Shown here: piece after piece, positions 12,483-24,900 of the stretch | Layout: every line of letters starts with the position of its first letter | How positions within the stretch are numbered: the first letter of the stretch is position 1 | NCBI RefSeq assembly: GCF_029227915.1 | Contig: NC_079876.1 | Coordinates: 8,806,001 to 8,870,000, forward strand | Source: Hydractinia symbiolongicarpus | Taxonomy: Eukaryota > Cnidaria > Hydrozoa > Anthoathecata > Hydractiniidae | Direction of reading: 5' to 3' | DNA length: 64,000 nucleotides | Program-made: the position numbers and the translations under genes | Notes under the pieces: model-generated | Databases searched by the model: none | What the model was told of the DNA's origin: nothing | What the model saw: only the letters and a program-made list of their open reading frames with translations

Positions 12483-14561
12483 GGACTCGGCCCGTATAGT
12501 CAAAAGTATACAAAGAAAGTACCCAGGGTGTAAACTCATTTCCCGAACGATTTTTAAATTATTTTTTCACCACTAAAACGCATGAGACTTGTAGTTTTTA
12601 AAAATGATTTCATTTTTGATAAGACGCCGAATAAAAGAAGTTTAATCGCCGGCAAACGAAAACTCGCGATTTCCCGTAAATCCCGGACTCGGTCCGTATA
12701 GTTAAAAGTATACAAAGAAAGTACCCTGTGAGTAAACTCATTTCCAGAACGATTTTTTAAATTATTTTTTTTTCACCACTAAAACGCACAAGACTTGTAG
12801 TTTTTAAAAATGTTTTTATTTTTGATGAGACGCTGAATAAAAGAAGTTTAATCGCCGGCAAACGAAAACCTGCGATTTCACGTAAATCCCGGACTCGGCC
12901 CGTATAGTCAAAAGTATACAAAGAAAGTACCCAGGGAGTAAACTCATTTACCAAACGATTTTTTAAATTATTATTTCACCACTAAAACGCATGAGACTTG
13001 TAGTTTTCAAGAATGTTTTCATTTTTGATGAGACGCGGAATAAAAGCAGTTTAATCGCCGGCAAACGAAAACCCGCGATTTCTCGTAAATCCCGGGCTTG
13101 GCACGTATAGTCAAATGTATACAAAGAAAGTACCCTGTGAGTAAACTCATTTCCAGAACGATTTTTTAAATTATTTTTTTTTTCACCACTAAAACGCACA
13201 AGACTTGTAGTTTTTAAAAATGTTTTTATTTTTGATGAGACGCTGAATAAAAGAAGTTTAATTGCCGGCAAACGAAAACCCGCGATTTCCCGTAAATCCC
13301 GGCTTGGTTCGTATAGTCAAAAGTATACAAAGAAAGTACCCAGGGAGTAAACTCCTTTCCCGAACGATTTTTTAAATTACTTTTTCACCACTAAAACGCA
13401 TGAGACTTGTAGTTTTTAAAAATGTTTTCATTTTTGATGAGACGCTGAATAAAAGAAGTTTAATCGCCGGCAAACGAAAACCTGCGATTTCCCGTAAATC
13501 CTGGACTCGGCCCGTATAGTCAAAAGTATACAAAGAAAGTACCCAGGGTGTAAACTCATTTCCCGAACGATTTTTAAATTATTTTTTCACCACTAAAACG
13601 CATGAGACTTGTAGTTTTTAAAAATGATTTCATTTTTGATAAGACGCCGAATAAAAGAAGTTTAATCGCCGGCAAACGAAAACTCGCGATTTCCCGTAAA
13701 TCCCGGACTCGGTCCGTATAGTTAAAAGTATACAAAGAAAGTACCCTGTGAGTAAACTCATTTCCAGAACGATTTTTTAAATTATTTTTTTTTCACCACT
13801 AAAACGCACAAGACTTGTAGTTTTTAAAAATGTTTTTATTTTTGATGAGACGCTGAATAAAAGAAGTTTAATCGCCGGCAAACGAAAACCTGCGATTTCA
13901 CGTAAATCCCGGACTCGGCCCGTATAGTCAAAAGTATACAAAGAAAGTACCCAGGGAGTAAACTCATTTACCAAACGATTTTTTAAATTATTATTTCACC
14001 ACTAAAACGCATGAGACTTGTAGTTTTCAAGAATGTTTTCATTTTTGATGAGACGCGGAATAAAAGCAGTTTAATCGCCGGCAAACGAAAACCCGCGATT
14101 TCTCGTAAATCCCGGGCTTGGCACGTATAGTCAAATGTATACAAAGAAAGTACCCTGTGAGTAAACTCATTTCCAGAACGATTTTTTAAATTATTTTTTT
14201 TTTCACCACTAAAACGCACAAGACTTGTAGTTTTTAAAAATGTTTTTATTTTTGATGAGACGCTGAATAAAAGAAGTTTAATTGCCGGCAAACGAAAACC
14301 CGCGATTTCCCGTAAATCCCGGCTTGGTTCGTATAGTCAAAAGTATACAAAGAAAGTACCCAGGGAGTAAACTCCTTTCCCGAACGATTTTTTAAATTAC
14401 TTTTTCACCACTAAAACGCATGAGACTTGTAGTTTTTAAAAATGTTTTCATTTTTGATGAGACGCTGAATAAAAGAAGTTTAATCGCCGGCAAACGAAAA
14501 CCTGCGATTTCCCGTAAATCCTGGACTCGGCCCGTATAGTCAAAAGTATACAAAGAAAGTA
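12483..14561. repeat. Perfect 1,020 bp five-monomer tandem duplication
   Basis: Positions 12483-13541 and 13503-14561 read as identical for 1,059 bp at an offset of exactly 1,020 bp. Each copy has the order B/D hybrid, E/A hybrid, D (with 'gacgcgg' and 'tttctcg'), E, F. The identity ends at 12482 (c against 13502 t) and at 13542 (c against 14562 t). Superunit I copy 2 has this order once (about 23.0-24.0 kb), so the duplication arose after the superunit duplicated. T runs of nine or ten bases sit before three of the monomer starts in each copy. Confidence 0.95.
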
Positions 14562-16462
14562 TCCAGGGAGTAAACTCATTTCCCAAACGATTTTTTAAAT
14601 TATTATTTCACCACTAAAGCCCATGAGACTTGTAGTTTTTAAAAATGATTTCATTTTTGATGAGACGCTGAATAAAAGAAGTTTAATCGCCGGCAAACGA
14701 AAACCCGCGATTTCCCGTAAATCCCGGACTCGGTCCGTATAGTTAAAAGTATACAAGGAAAGTACCCAGTGAGTAAACTCATTTCCCGAACGAATTTTTA
14801 AATTATTTTTTCACCACTAAGACGTATATGACTTGTAGTTTTCAAAAATGTTTTCATTTTTGATGAGACGCTGAATAAAAGAAGTTTAATCGCCGGCAAA
14901 CGAAAACCTGCGATTTCACGTAAATCCCGGACTCGGCCCGTATAGTCAAAAGTATACAAAGAAAGTACCCAGGGTGTAAACTCGTTTCCCGAACGATTTT
15001 TAAATTATTTCTTCGCCACTAAAACGCATGAGACTTGTAGTTTTTAAAAATGATTTCATTTTTGATGAGACGCCGAATAAAAGAAGTTTAATCGCCGGCA
15101 AACGAAAACCCGCGATTTCCCGTAAATCCCGGACTCGGTCCGTATAGATAAAAGTATACAAGGAAAGTACCCAGTGAGTAAACTCATTTCCCGAACGAAT
15201 TTTTAAATTATTTTTTCACCACTAAGACGTATATGACTTGTAGTTTTCAAAAATGTTTTCATTTTTGATGAGACGCTGAATAAAAGAAGTTTAATCGCCG
15301 GCAAACGAAAACCTGCGATTTCACGTAAATCCCGGACTCGGCCCGTATAGTCAAAAGTATACAAAGAAAGTACCCAGGGTGTAAACTCGTTTCCCGAACG
15401 ATTTTTAAATTATTTCTTCGCCACTAAAACGCATGAGACTTGTAGTTTTTAAAAATGATTTCATTTTTGATGAGACGCCGAATAAAAGAAGTTTAATCGC
15501 CGGCAAACGAAAACCCGCGATTTCCCGTAAATCCCGGACTCGGTCCGTATAGTTAAAAGTATACAAGGAAAGTACCCAGTGAGTAAACTCATTTCCCGAA
15601 CGATATTTTAAATTATTTTTTTACCACTAAAACCTATGAGACTTGTAGTTTTCAAAAATGTTTTCATTTTTGATGAGACGCTGAATAAAAGAAGTTTAAT
15701 CGCCGGCAAACGAAAACCTGCGATTTCCCGTAAATCCCGGACTCGGCCCGTATAGTCAAAAGTATACAAAGAAAGTACCCAGGGTGTAAACTCATTTCCC
15801 GAACGATTTTTAAATTATTTTTTCACCACTAAAACGCATGAGACTTGTAGTTTTTAAAAATGATTTCATTTTTGATGAGACGCTGAATAAAAGAAGTTTA
15901 ATCGCCGGCAAACAAAAACCCGCGATTTCCCGTAAATCCCGGACTCGGTCCGTATAGTTAAAAGTATACAAGGAAAGTACCCAGTGAGTAAACTCATTTC
16001 CCGAACGAATTTTTAAATTATTTTTTCACCACTAAAACGTATGAGACTTGTAGTTTTCAAAAATGTTTTCATTTTCGATGAGACGCTGAATAAAAGAAGT
16101 TTAATTGCCGGCAAACGAAAACCCGCGATTTCCCGTAAATCCCGGCTAGGTTCGTATAGTCAAAAGTATACAAACAAAGTAACCAGGGAGTAAACTCATT
16201 TCCCGAACGATTTTTTAAATTATTTTTTCACCACTAAAACGCCTGAGACTTGTAGTTTTCAAAAATGTTTTCATTTTTGATGAGACACTGAATAAAAGCA
16301 GTTTAATCGCCGGCAAACGAAAACCTGCGATTTCCCTAAATCCCGGACTCGGCCCGTATAGTCAAAAGTATACAAAGAAAGTACCCAGGGAGTAAACTCA
16401 TTTCCCAAACGATTTTTTAAATTATTATTTCACCACTAAAACGCATGAGACTTGTAGTTTTC

Positions 16463-18488
16463 AAGAATGTTTTCCTTTTTGATGAGACGCTGAATAAAAG
16501 AAGTTTAATCGCCGGCAAACGAAAACCCGCGATTTCCGGTAAATCCCGGGCTTGGCACGTATAGTCAAATGTATACAAAGAAAGTACCCTGTGAGTAAAC
16601 TCATTTCCCAAACGATTTTTTAAATTATTATTTCACCACTAAAGCCCATGAGACTTGTAGTTTTTAAAAATGATTTCATTTTTGATGAGACGCTGAATAA
16701 AAGAAGTTTAATCGCCGGCAAACGAAAACCCGCAATTTCCCGTAAATCCCAGACTCGGTCCGTATAGTTAAAAGTATACAAGGAAAGTACCCAGTGAGTA
16801 AACTCATTTCCCGAACGAGTTTTTAAATTATTTTTTCACCACTAAGACGTATGAGACTTGTAGTTTTCAAAAATGTTTTCATTTTTGATGAGACGCTGAA
16901 TAAAAGAAGTGTAATCGCCGGCAAACGAAAACCTGCGATTTCACGTAAATCCCGGACTCGGCCCGTATAGTCAAAAGTATACAAAGAAAGTACCCAGGGT
17001 GTAAACTCATTTCCCGAATGATTTTTAAATTATTTTTTCACCACTAAAACGCATGAGACTTGTAGTTTTTAAAAATGATTTCATTTTTGATGAGACGCTG
17101 AATAAAAGAAGTTTAATCGCCGGCAAACGAAAACCCGCGATTTCCCGTAAATCCCGGACTCGGTCCGTATAGTTAAAAGTATACAAGGAAAGTACCCAGT
17201 GAGTAAACTCATTTCCCGAACGAATTTTTAAATTATTTTTTCACCACTAAAACGTATGAGACTTGTAGTTTTCAAAAATGTTTTCATTTTTGATGAGACG
17301 CTGAATAAAAGAAGTTTAATCGCCGGCAAACGAAAACCCGCGATTTCCCGTAAATCCCGGCTAGGTTTGTATAGTCAAAAGTATACAAAGAAAGTACCCA
17401 GGGAGTAAACTCATTTCCCGAACGATTTTTTAAATTATTTTTTCACCACTAAAACGCCAGAGACTTGTAGTTTTCAAGAATGTTTTCCTTTTTGATGAGA
17501 CGCTGAATAAAAGAAGTTTAATCGCCGGCAAACGAAAACCCGCGATTTCCGGTAAATCCCGGGCTTGGCACGTATAGTCAAATGTATACAAAGAAAGTAC
17601 CCTGTGAGTAAACTCATTTCCCAAACGATTTTTTAAATTATTATTTCACCACTAAAGCCCATGAGACTTGTAGTTTTTAAAAATGATTTCATTTTTGATG
17701 AGACGCTGAATAAAAGAAGTTTAATCGCCGGCAAACGAAAACCCGCAATTTTCCGTAAATCCCAGACTCGGTCCGTATAGTTAAAAGTATACAAGGAAAG
17801 TACCCAGTGAGTAAACTCATTTCCCGAACGAGTTTTTAAATTATTTTTTCACCACTAAGACGTATGAGACTTGTAGTTTTCAAAAATGTTTTCATTTTTG
17901 ATGAGACGCTGAATAAAAGAAGTGTAATCGCCGGCAAACGAAAACCTGCGATTTCACGTAAATCCCGGACTCGGCCCGTATAGTCAAAAGTATACAAAGA
18001 AAGTACCCAGGGTGTAAACTCATTTCCCGAATGATTTTTAAATTATTTTTTCACCACTAAAACGCATGAGACTTGTAGTTTTTAAAAATGATTTCATTTT
18101 TGATGAGACGCTGAATAAAAGAAGTTTAATCGCCGGCAAACGAAAACCCGCGATTTCCCGTAAATCCCGGACTCGGTCCGTATAGTTAAAAGTATACAAG
18201 GAAAGTACCCAGTGAGTAAACTCATTTACCGAACGAATTTTTAAATTATTTTTTCACCACTAAAACGTATGAGACTTGTAGTTTTCAAAAATGTTTTCAT
18301 TTTTGATGAGACGCTGAATAAAAGAAGTTTAATCGCCGGCAAACGAAAACCCGCGATTTCCCGTAAATCCCGGCTAGGTTTGTATAGTCAAAAGTATACA
18401 AAGAAAGTACCCAGGGAGTAAACTCATTTCCCGAACGATTTTTTAAATTATTTTTTCACCACTAAAACGCCAGAGACTTGTAGTTTTC
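16463..18488. repeat. 1,013 bp five-monomer duplication with chimeric junction monomer
   Basis: The series D B A B E is present twice at an offset of 1,013 bp. The junction monomer (about 17445-17647) begins like an H monomer with 'aacgccagag' and continues like a D monomer with 'caagaatgttttcc'. The switch falls between 17459 and 17478, inside the shared segment 'gagacttgtagttttcaa'. The corresponding H monomer at 18458 stays H throughout. This duplication is absent from superunit I copy 1. Confidence 0.9.
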
Positions 18489-21400
18489 AAAAATGTTTTC
18501 ATTTTTGATGAGACGCTGAATAAAAGCAGTTTAATCGCCGGCAAACGTAAACCTGCGATTTCCCTAAATCCCGGACTCGGCCCGTATAGTCAAAAGTATA
18601 CAAAGAAAGTACCCAGGGAGTAAACTCATTTCCCAAACGATTTTTTAAATTATTATTTCACCACTAAAACGCATGAGACTTGTAGTTTTCAAGAATGTTT
18701 TCCTTTTTGATGAGGCGCTGAATAAAAGAAGTTTAATCGCCGGCAAACAAAAACCCGCGATTTCCGGTAAATCCCGGGCTTGGCCCATATAGTCAAAAGT
18801 ATACAAAGAAAGTACCCATGGAGTAAACTCATTTCCCGAACGATTTTTTAAATTACTTTTTCACCACTAAAACGCATGAGACTTGTAGTTTTTAAAAATG
18901 TTTTCATTTTTGATAAGACGCTGAATAAAAGAAGTTTAATCGCCGGCAAACGAAAACCTGCGATTTCCCGTAAATCCTGGACTCGGCCCGTATAATCAAA
19001 AGTATACAAAGAAAGTACCAAGGGAGTAAACTCATTTCCCAAACGATTTTTTAAATTATTATTTCACCACTAAAGCCCATGAGACTTGTAGTTTTTAAAA
19101 ATGATTTCATTTTTGATGAGACGCTGAATAAAAGAAGTTTAATCGCCGGCAAACGAAAACCCGCGATTTCCCGTAAATCCCGGACTCGGTCCGTATAGTT
19201 AAAAGTATACAAGGAAAGTACCCAGCGAGTAAACTCATTTCCCGAACGAATTTTTAAATTATTTTTTCACCACTAAGACGTATGAGACTTGTAGTTTTCA
19301 AAAATGTTTTCATTTTTGATGAGACGCTGAATAAAAGAAGTTTAATCGCCGGCAAACAAAAACCTGCGATTTCACGTAAATCCCGGACTCGGCCCGTATA
19401 GTCAAAAGTATACAAAGAAAGTACCCAGGGTGTAAACTCATTTCCCGAACGATTTTTAAATTATTTTTTCACCACTAAAACGCATGAGACTTGTAGTTTT
19501 TAAAAATGATTTCATTTTTGATGAGACGCCGAATAAAAGAAGTTTAATCGCCGGCAAACGAAAACCCGCGATTTCCCGTAAATCCCGGACTCGGTCCGTA
19601 TAGTTAAAAGTATACAAGGAAAGTACCCAGTGAGTAAACTCACTTCCCGAACGAATTTTTAAATTATTTTTTCACCACTAAAACGTATGAGACTTGTAGT
19701 TTTCAAAAATGTTTTCATTTTTGATGAGACGCTAAATAAAAGAAGTTTAATCGCCGGCAAACGAAAACCTGCGATTTCCCGTAAATCCCCTACTCTGCCC
19801 GTATAGTCAAAAGTATACAAAGAAAGTACCCAGGGAGTAAACTCATTTCCCGAACGAATTTTTAAATTATTTTTTCACCACTAAGACGTATGAGACTTGT
19901 AGTTTTTAAAAATGTTTTCATTTTTGATGAGACGCTGAATAAAAGAAGTTTAATCGCCGGCAAACGAAAACCTGCGATTTCACGTAAATCCCGGACTCGG
20001 CCCGTATAGTCAAAAGTATACAAAGAAAGTACCCAGGGAGTAAACTCATTTACCAAACGATTTTTTAAATTATTATTTCACCACTAAAACGCATGAGACT
20101 TGTAGTTTTTAAGAATGTTTTCATTTTTGATGAGACGCTGAATAAAAGCAGTTTAATCGCCGGCAAACGAAAACCCGCGATTTCCCGTAAATCCCGGGCT
20201 TGGCACGTATAGTCAAATGTATACAAAGAAAGTACCCTGTGAGTAAACTCATTTCCAGAACGATTTTTTAAATTATTTTTTTTTCACCACTAAAACGCAC
20301 AAGACTTGTAGTTTTTAAAAATGTTTTTATTTTTGATGAGACGCTGAATAAAAGAAGTTTAATTGCCGGCAAACGAAAACCCGCGATTTCCCGTAAATCC
20401 CGGCTTGGTTCGTATAGTCAAAAGTATACAAAGAAAGTCCCCAGGGAGTAAACTCCTTTCCCGAACGATTTTTTAAATTACTTTTTCACCACTAAAACGC
20501 ATGAGACTTGTAGTTTTTAAAAATGTTTTCATTTTTGATGAGACGCTGAATAAAAGAAGTTTAATCGCCGGCAAACGAAAACCTGCGATTTCCCGTAAAT
20601 CCTGGACTCGGCCCGTATAGTCAAAAGTATACAAAGAAAGTACCCAGGGAGTAAACTCATTTCCCAAACGATTTTTTAAATTATTATTTCACCACTAAAG
20701 CCCATGAGACTTGTAGTTTTTAAAAATGATTTCATTTTTGATGAGACGCTGAATAAAAGAAGTTTAATCGCCGGCAAACGAAAACCCGCGATTTCCCGTA
20801 AATCCCGGACTCGGTCCGTATAGTTAAAAGTATACAAGGAAAGTACCCAGTGAGTAAACTCATTTCCCGAACGAATTTTTAAATTATTTTTTCACCACTA
20901 AGACGTATATGACTTGTAGTTTTCAAAAATGTTTTCATTTTTGATGAGACGCTGAATAAAAGAAGTTTAATCGCCGGCAAACGAAAACCTGCGATTTCAC
21001 GTAAATCCCGGACTCGGCCCGTATAGTCAAAAGTATACAAAGAAAGTACCCAGGGTGTAAACTCGTTTCCCGAACGATTTTTAAATTATTTCTTCGCCAC
21101 TAAAACGCATGAGACTTGTAGTTTTTAAAAATGATTTCATTTTTGATGAGACGCCGAATAAAAGAAGTTTAATCGCCGGCAAACGAAAACCCGCGATTTC
21201 CCGTAAATCCCGGACTCGGTCCGTATAGATAAAAGTATACAAGGAAAGTACCCAGTGAGTAAACTCATTTCCCGAACGAATTTTTAAATTATTTTTTCAC
21301 CACTAAGACGTATATGACTTGTAGTTTTCAAAAATGTTTTCATTTTTGATGAGACGCTGAATAAAAGAAGTTTAATCGCCGGCAAACGAAAACCTGCGAT

Positions 21401-21562
21401 TTCACGTAAATCCCGGACTCGGCCCGTATAGTCAAAAGTATACAAAGAAAGTACCCAGGGTGTAAACTCGTTTCCCGAACGATTTTTAAATTATTTCTTC
21501 GCCACTAAAACGCATGAGACTTGTAGTTTTTAAAAATGATTTCGTTTTTGATGAGACGCCGA

Positions 21563-21718
21563 ATAAAAGAAGTTTAATCGCCGGCAAACGAAAACCCGCG
21601 ATTTCCCGTAAATCCCGGCTCGGTCCGTATAGTTAAAAGTATAAAAGAAGTTTAATCGCCGGCAAACGAAAACCCGCGATTTCCCGTAAATCCCGGACTC
21701 GGTCCGTATAGTTAAAAG
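21563..21718. repeat. Out-of-register 78 bp partial-monomer duplication
   Basis: The segment starting 'ataaaagaagtttaa' at 21563 starts again at 21641, directly after 'gttaaaagt'. The copies are 78 bp apart and differ by one missing base ('cggctcgg' in the first, 'cggactcgg' in the second). The host B monomer is therefore about 281 bp long. The break joins 'agtata' to 'aataaaag', two places that share the trinucleotide ATA and a similar purine run. It is the only clear departure from whole-monomer register in the window. It lies within an otherwise ordinary B monomer whose counterpart at about 11.55 kb lacks it. Confidence 0.95.
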
Positions 21719-21780
21719 TATACAAGGAAAGTACCCAGTGAGTAAACTCATTTCCCGAACGATATTTTAAATTATTTTTT

Positions 21781-21983
21781 CACCACTAAAACGTATGAGA
21801 CTTGTAGTTTTCAAAAATGTTTTCATTTTTGATGAGACGCTGAATAAAAGAAGTTTAATCGCCGGCAAACGAAAACCTGCGATTTCCCGTAAATCCCGGA
21901 CTCGGCCCGTATAGTCAAAAGTATACAAAGAAAGTACCCAGGGTGTAAACTCATTTCCCGAACGATTTTTTAAATTATTTTTT
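21781..21983. repeat. Representative 203 bp monomer (subtype A')
   Basis: This complete monomer can serve as a reference copy. It holds 41 C and 35 G in 203 bp (37% GC). A cluster of short A and T tracts lies at 21808-21830. A GC-rich core of about 60% GC spans 21859-21909 and includes the palindrome GCCGGC at 21861-21866. A second palindrome, GTATAC, is at 21921-21926. An AT-only tail (T6, AAA, T6) with TTTAAA at 21969-21974 closes the unit. The hexamer 'cccgta' occurs twice, at 21886 and 21906, giving the monomer an internal 20 bp-spaced repeat. The length of 203 is not a multiple of three, so a reading frame shifts at each monomer boundary. Confidence 0.95.
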
Positions 21984-24900
21984 CACCACTAAAACGCATG
22001 AGACTTGTAGTTTTCAAAAATGTTTTCATTTTTGATGAGACGCTGAATAAAAGAAGTTTAATCGCCGGCAAACGAAAACCTGCGATTTCCCGTAAATCCC
22101 CTACTCTGCCCGTATAGTCAAAAGTATACAAAGAAAGTACCCAGAGAGTAAACTCATTTCCCGAACGAATTTTTAAATTATTTTTTTACCACTAAGACGT
22201 ATGAGACTTGTAGTTTTCAAAAATGTTTTCATTTTTGATGAGACGCTGAATAAAAGAAGTTTAATCGCCGGCAAACGAAAACCTGCGATTTCACGTAAAT
22301 CCCGGACTCGGCCCGTATAGTCAAAAGTATACAAAGAAAGTACCCAGGATGTAAACTCATTTCCCGAACGAATTTTTAAATTATTTTTTCACCACTAAGA
22401 CGTATGAGACTTGTAGTTTTCAAAAATGTTTTAATTTTTGATGAGACGCTGAATAAAAGAAGTTTAATCGCCGGCAAACGAAAACCTGCGATTTCACGTA
22501 AATCCCGGACTCGGCCCGTATAGTCAAAAGTATACAAAGAAAGTACCCAGGGTGTAAACTCATTTCCTGAACGATTTTTAATATATTTTTTCACCACTAA
22601 AACGCATGAGACTTGTAGTTTTTAAAAATGATTTCATTTTTGATGAGACGCTGAATAAAAGAAGTTTAATCGCCGGAAAACGAAAACCCGCGATTTCCCG
22701 TAAATCCCGGACTCGGTCCGTATAGTTAAAAGTATACAAGGAAAGTACCCAGTGAGTAAACTCATTTCCCGAACGAATTTTTAAATTATTTTTTCACCAC
22801 TAAGACGTATGAGACTTGTAGTTTTCAAAAATGTTTTAATTTTTGATGAGACGCTGAATAAAAGAAGTTTAATCGCCGGCAAACGAAAACCTGCGATTTC
22901 ACGTAAATCCCGGACTCGGCCCGTATAGTCAAAAGTATACAAAGAAAGTACCCAGGGTGTAAACTCATTTCCCGAACGATTTTTAAATTATTTTTTCACC
23001 ACTAAAACGCATGAGACTTGTAGTTTTTAAAAATGATTTCATTTTTGATAAGACGCCGAATAAAAGAAGTTTAATCGCCGGCAAACGAAAACTCGCGATT
23101 TCCCGTAAATCCCGGACTCGGTCCGTATAGTTAAAAGTATACAAAGAAAGTACCCTGTGAGTAAACTCATTTCCAGAACGATTTTTTAAATTATTTTTTT
23201 TTCACCACTAAAACGCACAAGACTTGTAGTTTTTAAAAATGTTTTTATTTTTGATGAGACGCTGAATAAAAGAAGTTTAATCGCCGGCAAACGAAAACCT
23301 GCGATTTCACGTAAATCCCGGACTCGGCCCGTATAGTCAAAAGTATACAAAGAAAGTACCCAGGGAGTAAACTCATTTACCAAACGATTTTTTAAATTAT
23401 TATTTCACCACTAAAACGCATGAGACTTGTAGTTTTCAAGAATGTTTTCATTTTTGATGAGACGCTGAATAAAAGCAGTTTAATCGCCGGCAAACGAAAA
23501 CCCGCGATTTCTCGTAAATCCCGGGCTTGGCACGTATAGTCAAATGTATACAAAGAAAGTACCCTGTGAGTAAACTCATTTCCAGAACGATTTTTTAAAT
23601 TATTTTTTTTTCACCACTAAAACGCACAAGACTTGTAGTTTTTAAAAATGTTTTTATTTTTGATGAGACGCTGAATAAAAGAAGTTTAATTGCCGGCAAA
23701 CGAAAACCCGCGATTTCCCGTAAATCCCGGCTTGGTTCGTATAGTCAAAAGTATACAAAGAAAGTACCCAGGGAGTAAACTCCTTTCCCGAACGATTTTT
23801 TAAATTACTTTTTCACCACTAAAACGCATGAGACTTGTAGTTTTTAAAAATGTTTTCATTTTTGATGAGACGCTGAATAAAAGAAGTTTAATCGCCGGCA
23901 AACGAAAACCTGCGATTTCCCGTAAATCCTGGACTCGGCCCGTATAGTCAAAAGTATACAAAGAAAGTACCCAGGGAGTAAACTCATTTCCCAAACGATT
24001 TTTTAAATTATTATTTCACCACTAAAGCCCATGAGACTTGTAGTTTTTAAAAATGATTTCATTTTTGATGAGACGCTGAATAAAAGAAGTTTAATCGCCG
24101 GCAAACGAAAACCCGCGATTTCCCGTAAATCCCGGACTCGGTCCGTATAGTTAAAAGTATACAAGGAAAGTACCCAGTGAGTAAACTCATTTCCCGAACG
24201 AATTTTTAAATTATTTTTTCACCACTAAGACGTATATGACTTGTAGTTTTCAAAAATGTTTTCATTTTTGATGAGACGCTGAATAAAAGAAGTTTAATCG
24301 CCGGCAAACGAAAACCTGCGATTTCACGTAAATCCCGGACTCGGCCCGTATAGTCAAAAGTATACAAAGAAAGTACCCAGGGTGTAAACTCGTTTCCCGA
24401 ACGATTTTTAAATTATTTCTTCGCCACTAAAACGCATGAGACTTGTAGTTTTTAAAAATGATTTCATTTTTGATGAGACGCCGAATAAAAGAAGTTTAAT
24501 CGCCGGCAAACGAAAACCCGCGATTTCCCGTAAATCCCGGACTCGGTCCGTATAGATAAAAGTATACAAGGAAAGTACCCAGTGAGTAAACTCATTTCCC
24601 GAACGAATTTTTAAATTATTTTTTCACCACTAAGACGTATATGACTTGTAGTTTTCAAAAATGTTTTCATTTTTGATGAGACGCTGAATAAAAGAAGTTT
24701 AATCGCCGGCAAACGAAAACCTGCGATTTCACGTAAATCCCGGACTCGGCCCGTATAGTCAAAAGTATACAAAGAAAGTACCCAGGGTGTAAACTCGTTT
24801 CCCGAACGATTTTTAAATTATTTCTTCGCCACTAAAACGCATGAGACTTGTAGTTTTTAAAAATGATTTCATTTTTGATGAGACGCCGAATAAAAGAAGT

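Larger units (their letters stand above)
6892..15823. repeat. Superunit I, copy 1 (44 monomers, 8,932 bp)
   Basis: This stretch is followed directly by a second version at 15824-25232. Offsets between matching landmarks step through 8,932, 9,945, 10,429 and 9,408 bp. Every step equals whole monomers apart from the 78 bp event in copy 2. Copy 1 contains: the ten-monomer block (6892-8916); F B A B C A D E F (8917-10744); alternating B and A monomers with 'cgtatatgac' and 'cttcgccac' markers; C at about 11.95 kb; a private 1,020 bp tandem duplication; and a second B/A run ending in the rare 'aacctatgag' monomer at 15622. Copy 2 shows that rare marker at 25030, exactly 9,408 bp later. Confidence 0.88.

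Noticed and set aside
12963-13271. Longer 102-codon open frame (also at 13983-14291)
   Set aside because: It runs across a monomer boundary because extra T bases in a 9-10 base run and subtype changes keep one frame open. It starts at TTG, and the two copies are products of the 1,020 bp duplication.
21530-21751. Minus-strand open frame with a true ATG and an internal repeated peptide
   Set aside because: It is a by-product of the 78 bp partial duplication in a B monomer. No promoter, splice or conservation evidence supports it.
21808-21830. Phased A tracts giving intrinsic DNA curvature
   Set aside because: The A and T tracts are spaced about 6 bp apart, not about 10.5 bp, so helical phasing is not supported by eye. 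A curvature prediction would be needed.
21857-21875. CENP-B box-like motif on the minus strand ('tttcgtttgccggcga')
   Set aside because: It matches the 5' part (TTCG) of the mammalian CENP-B box but lacks the required A and the CGGG at the proper distance. Coincidence is likely.
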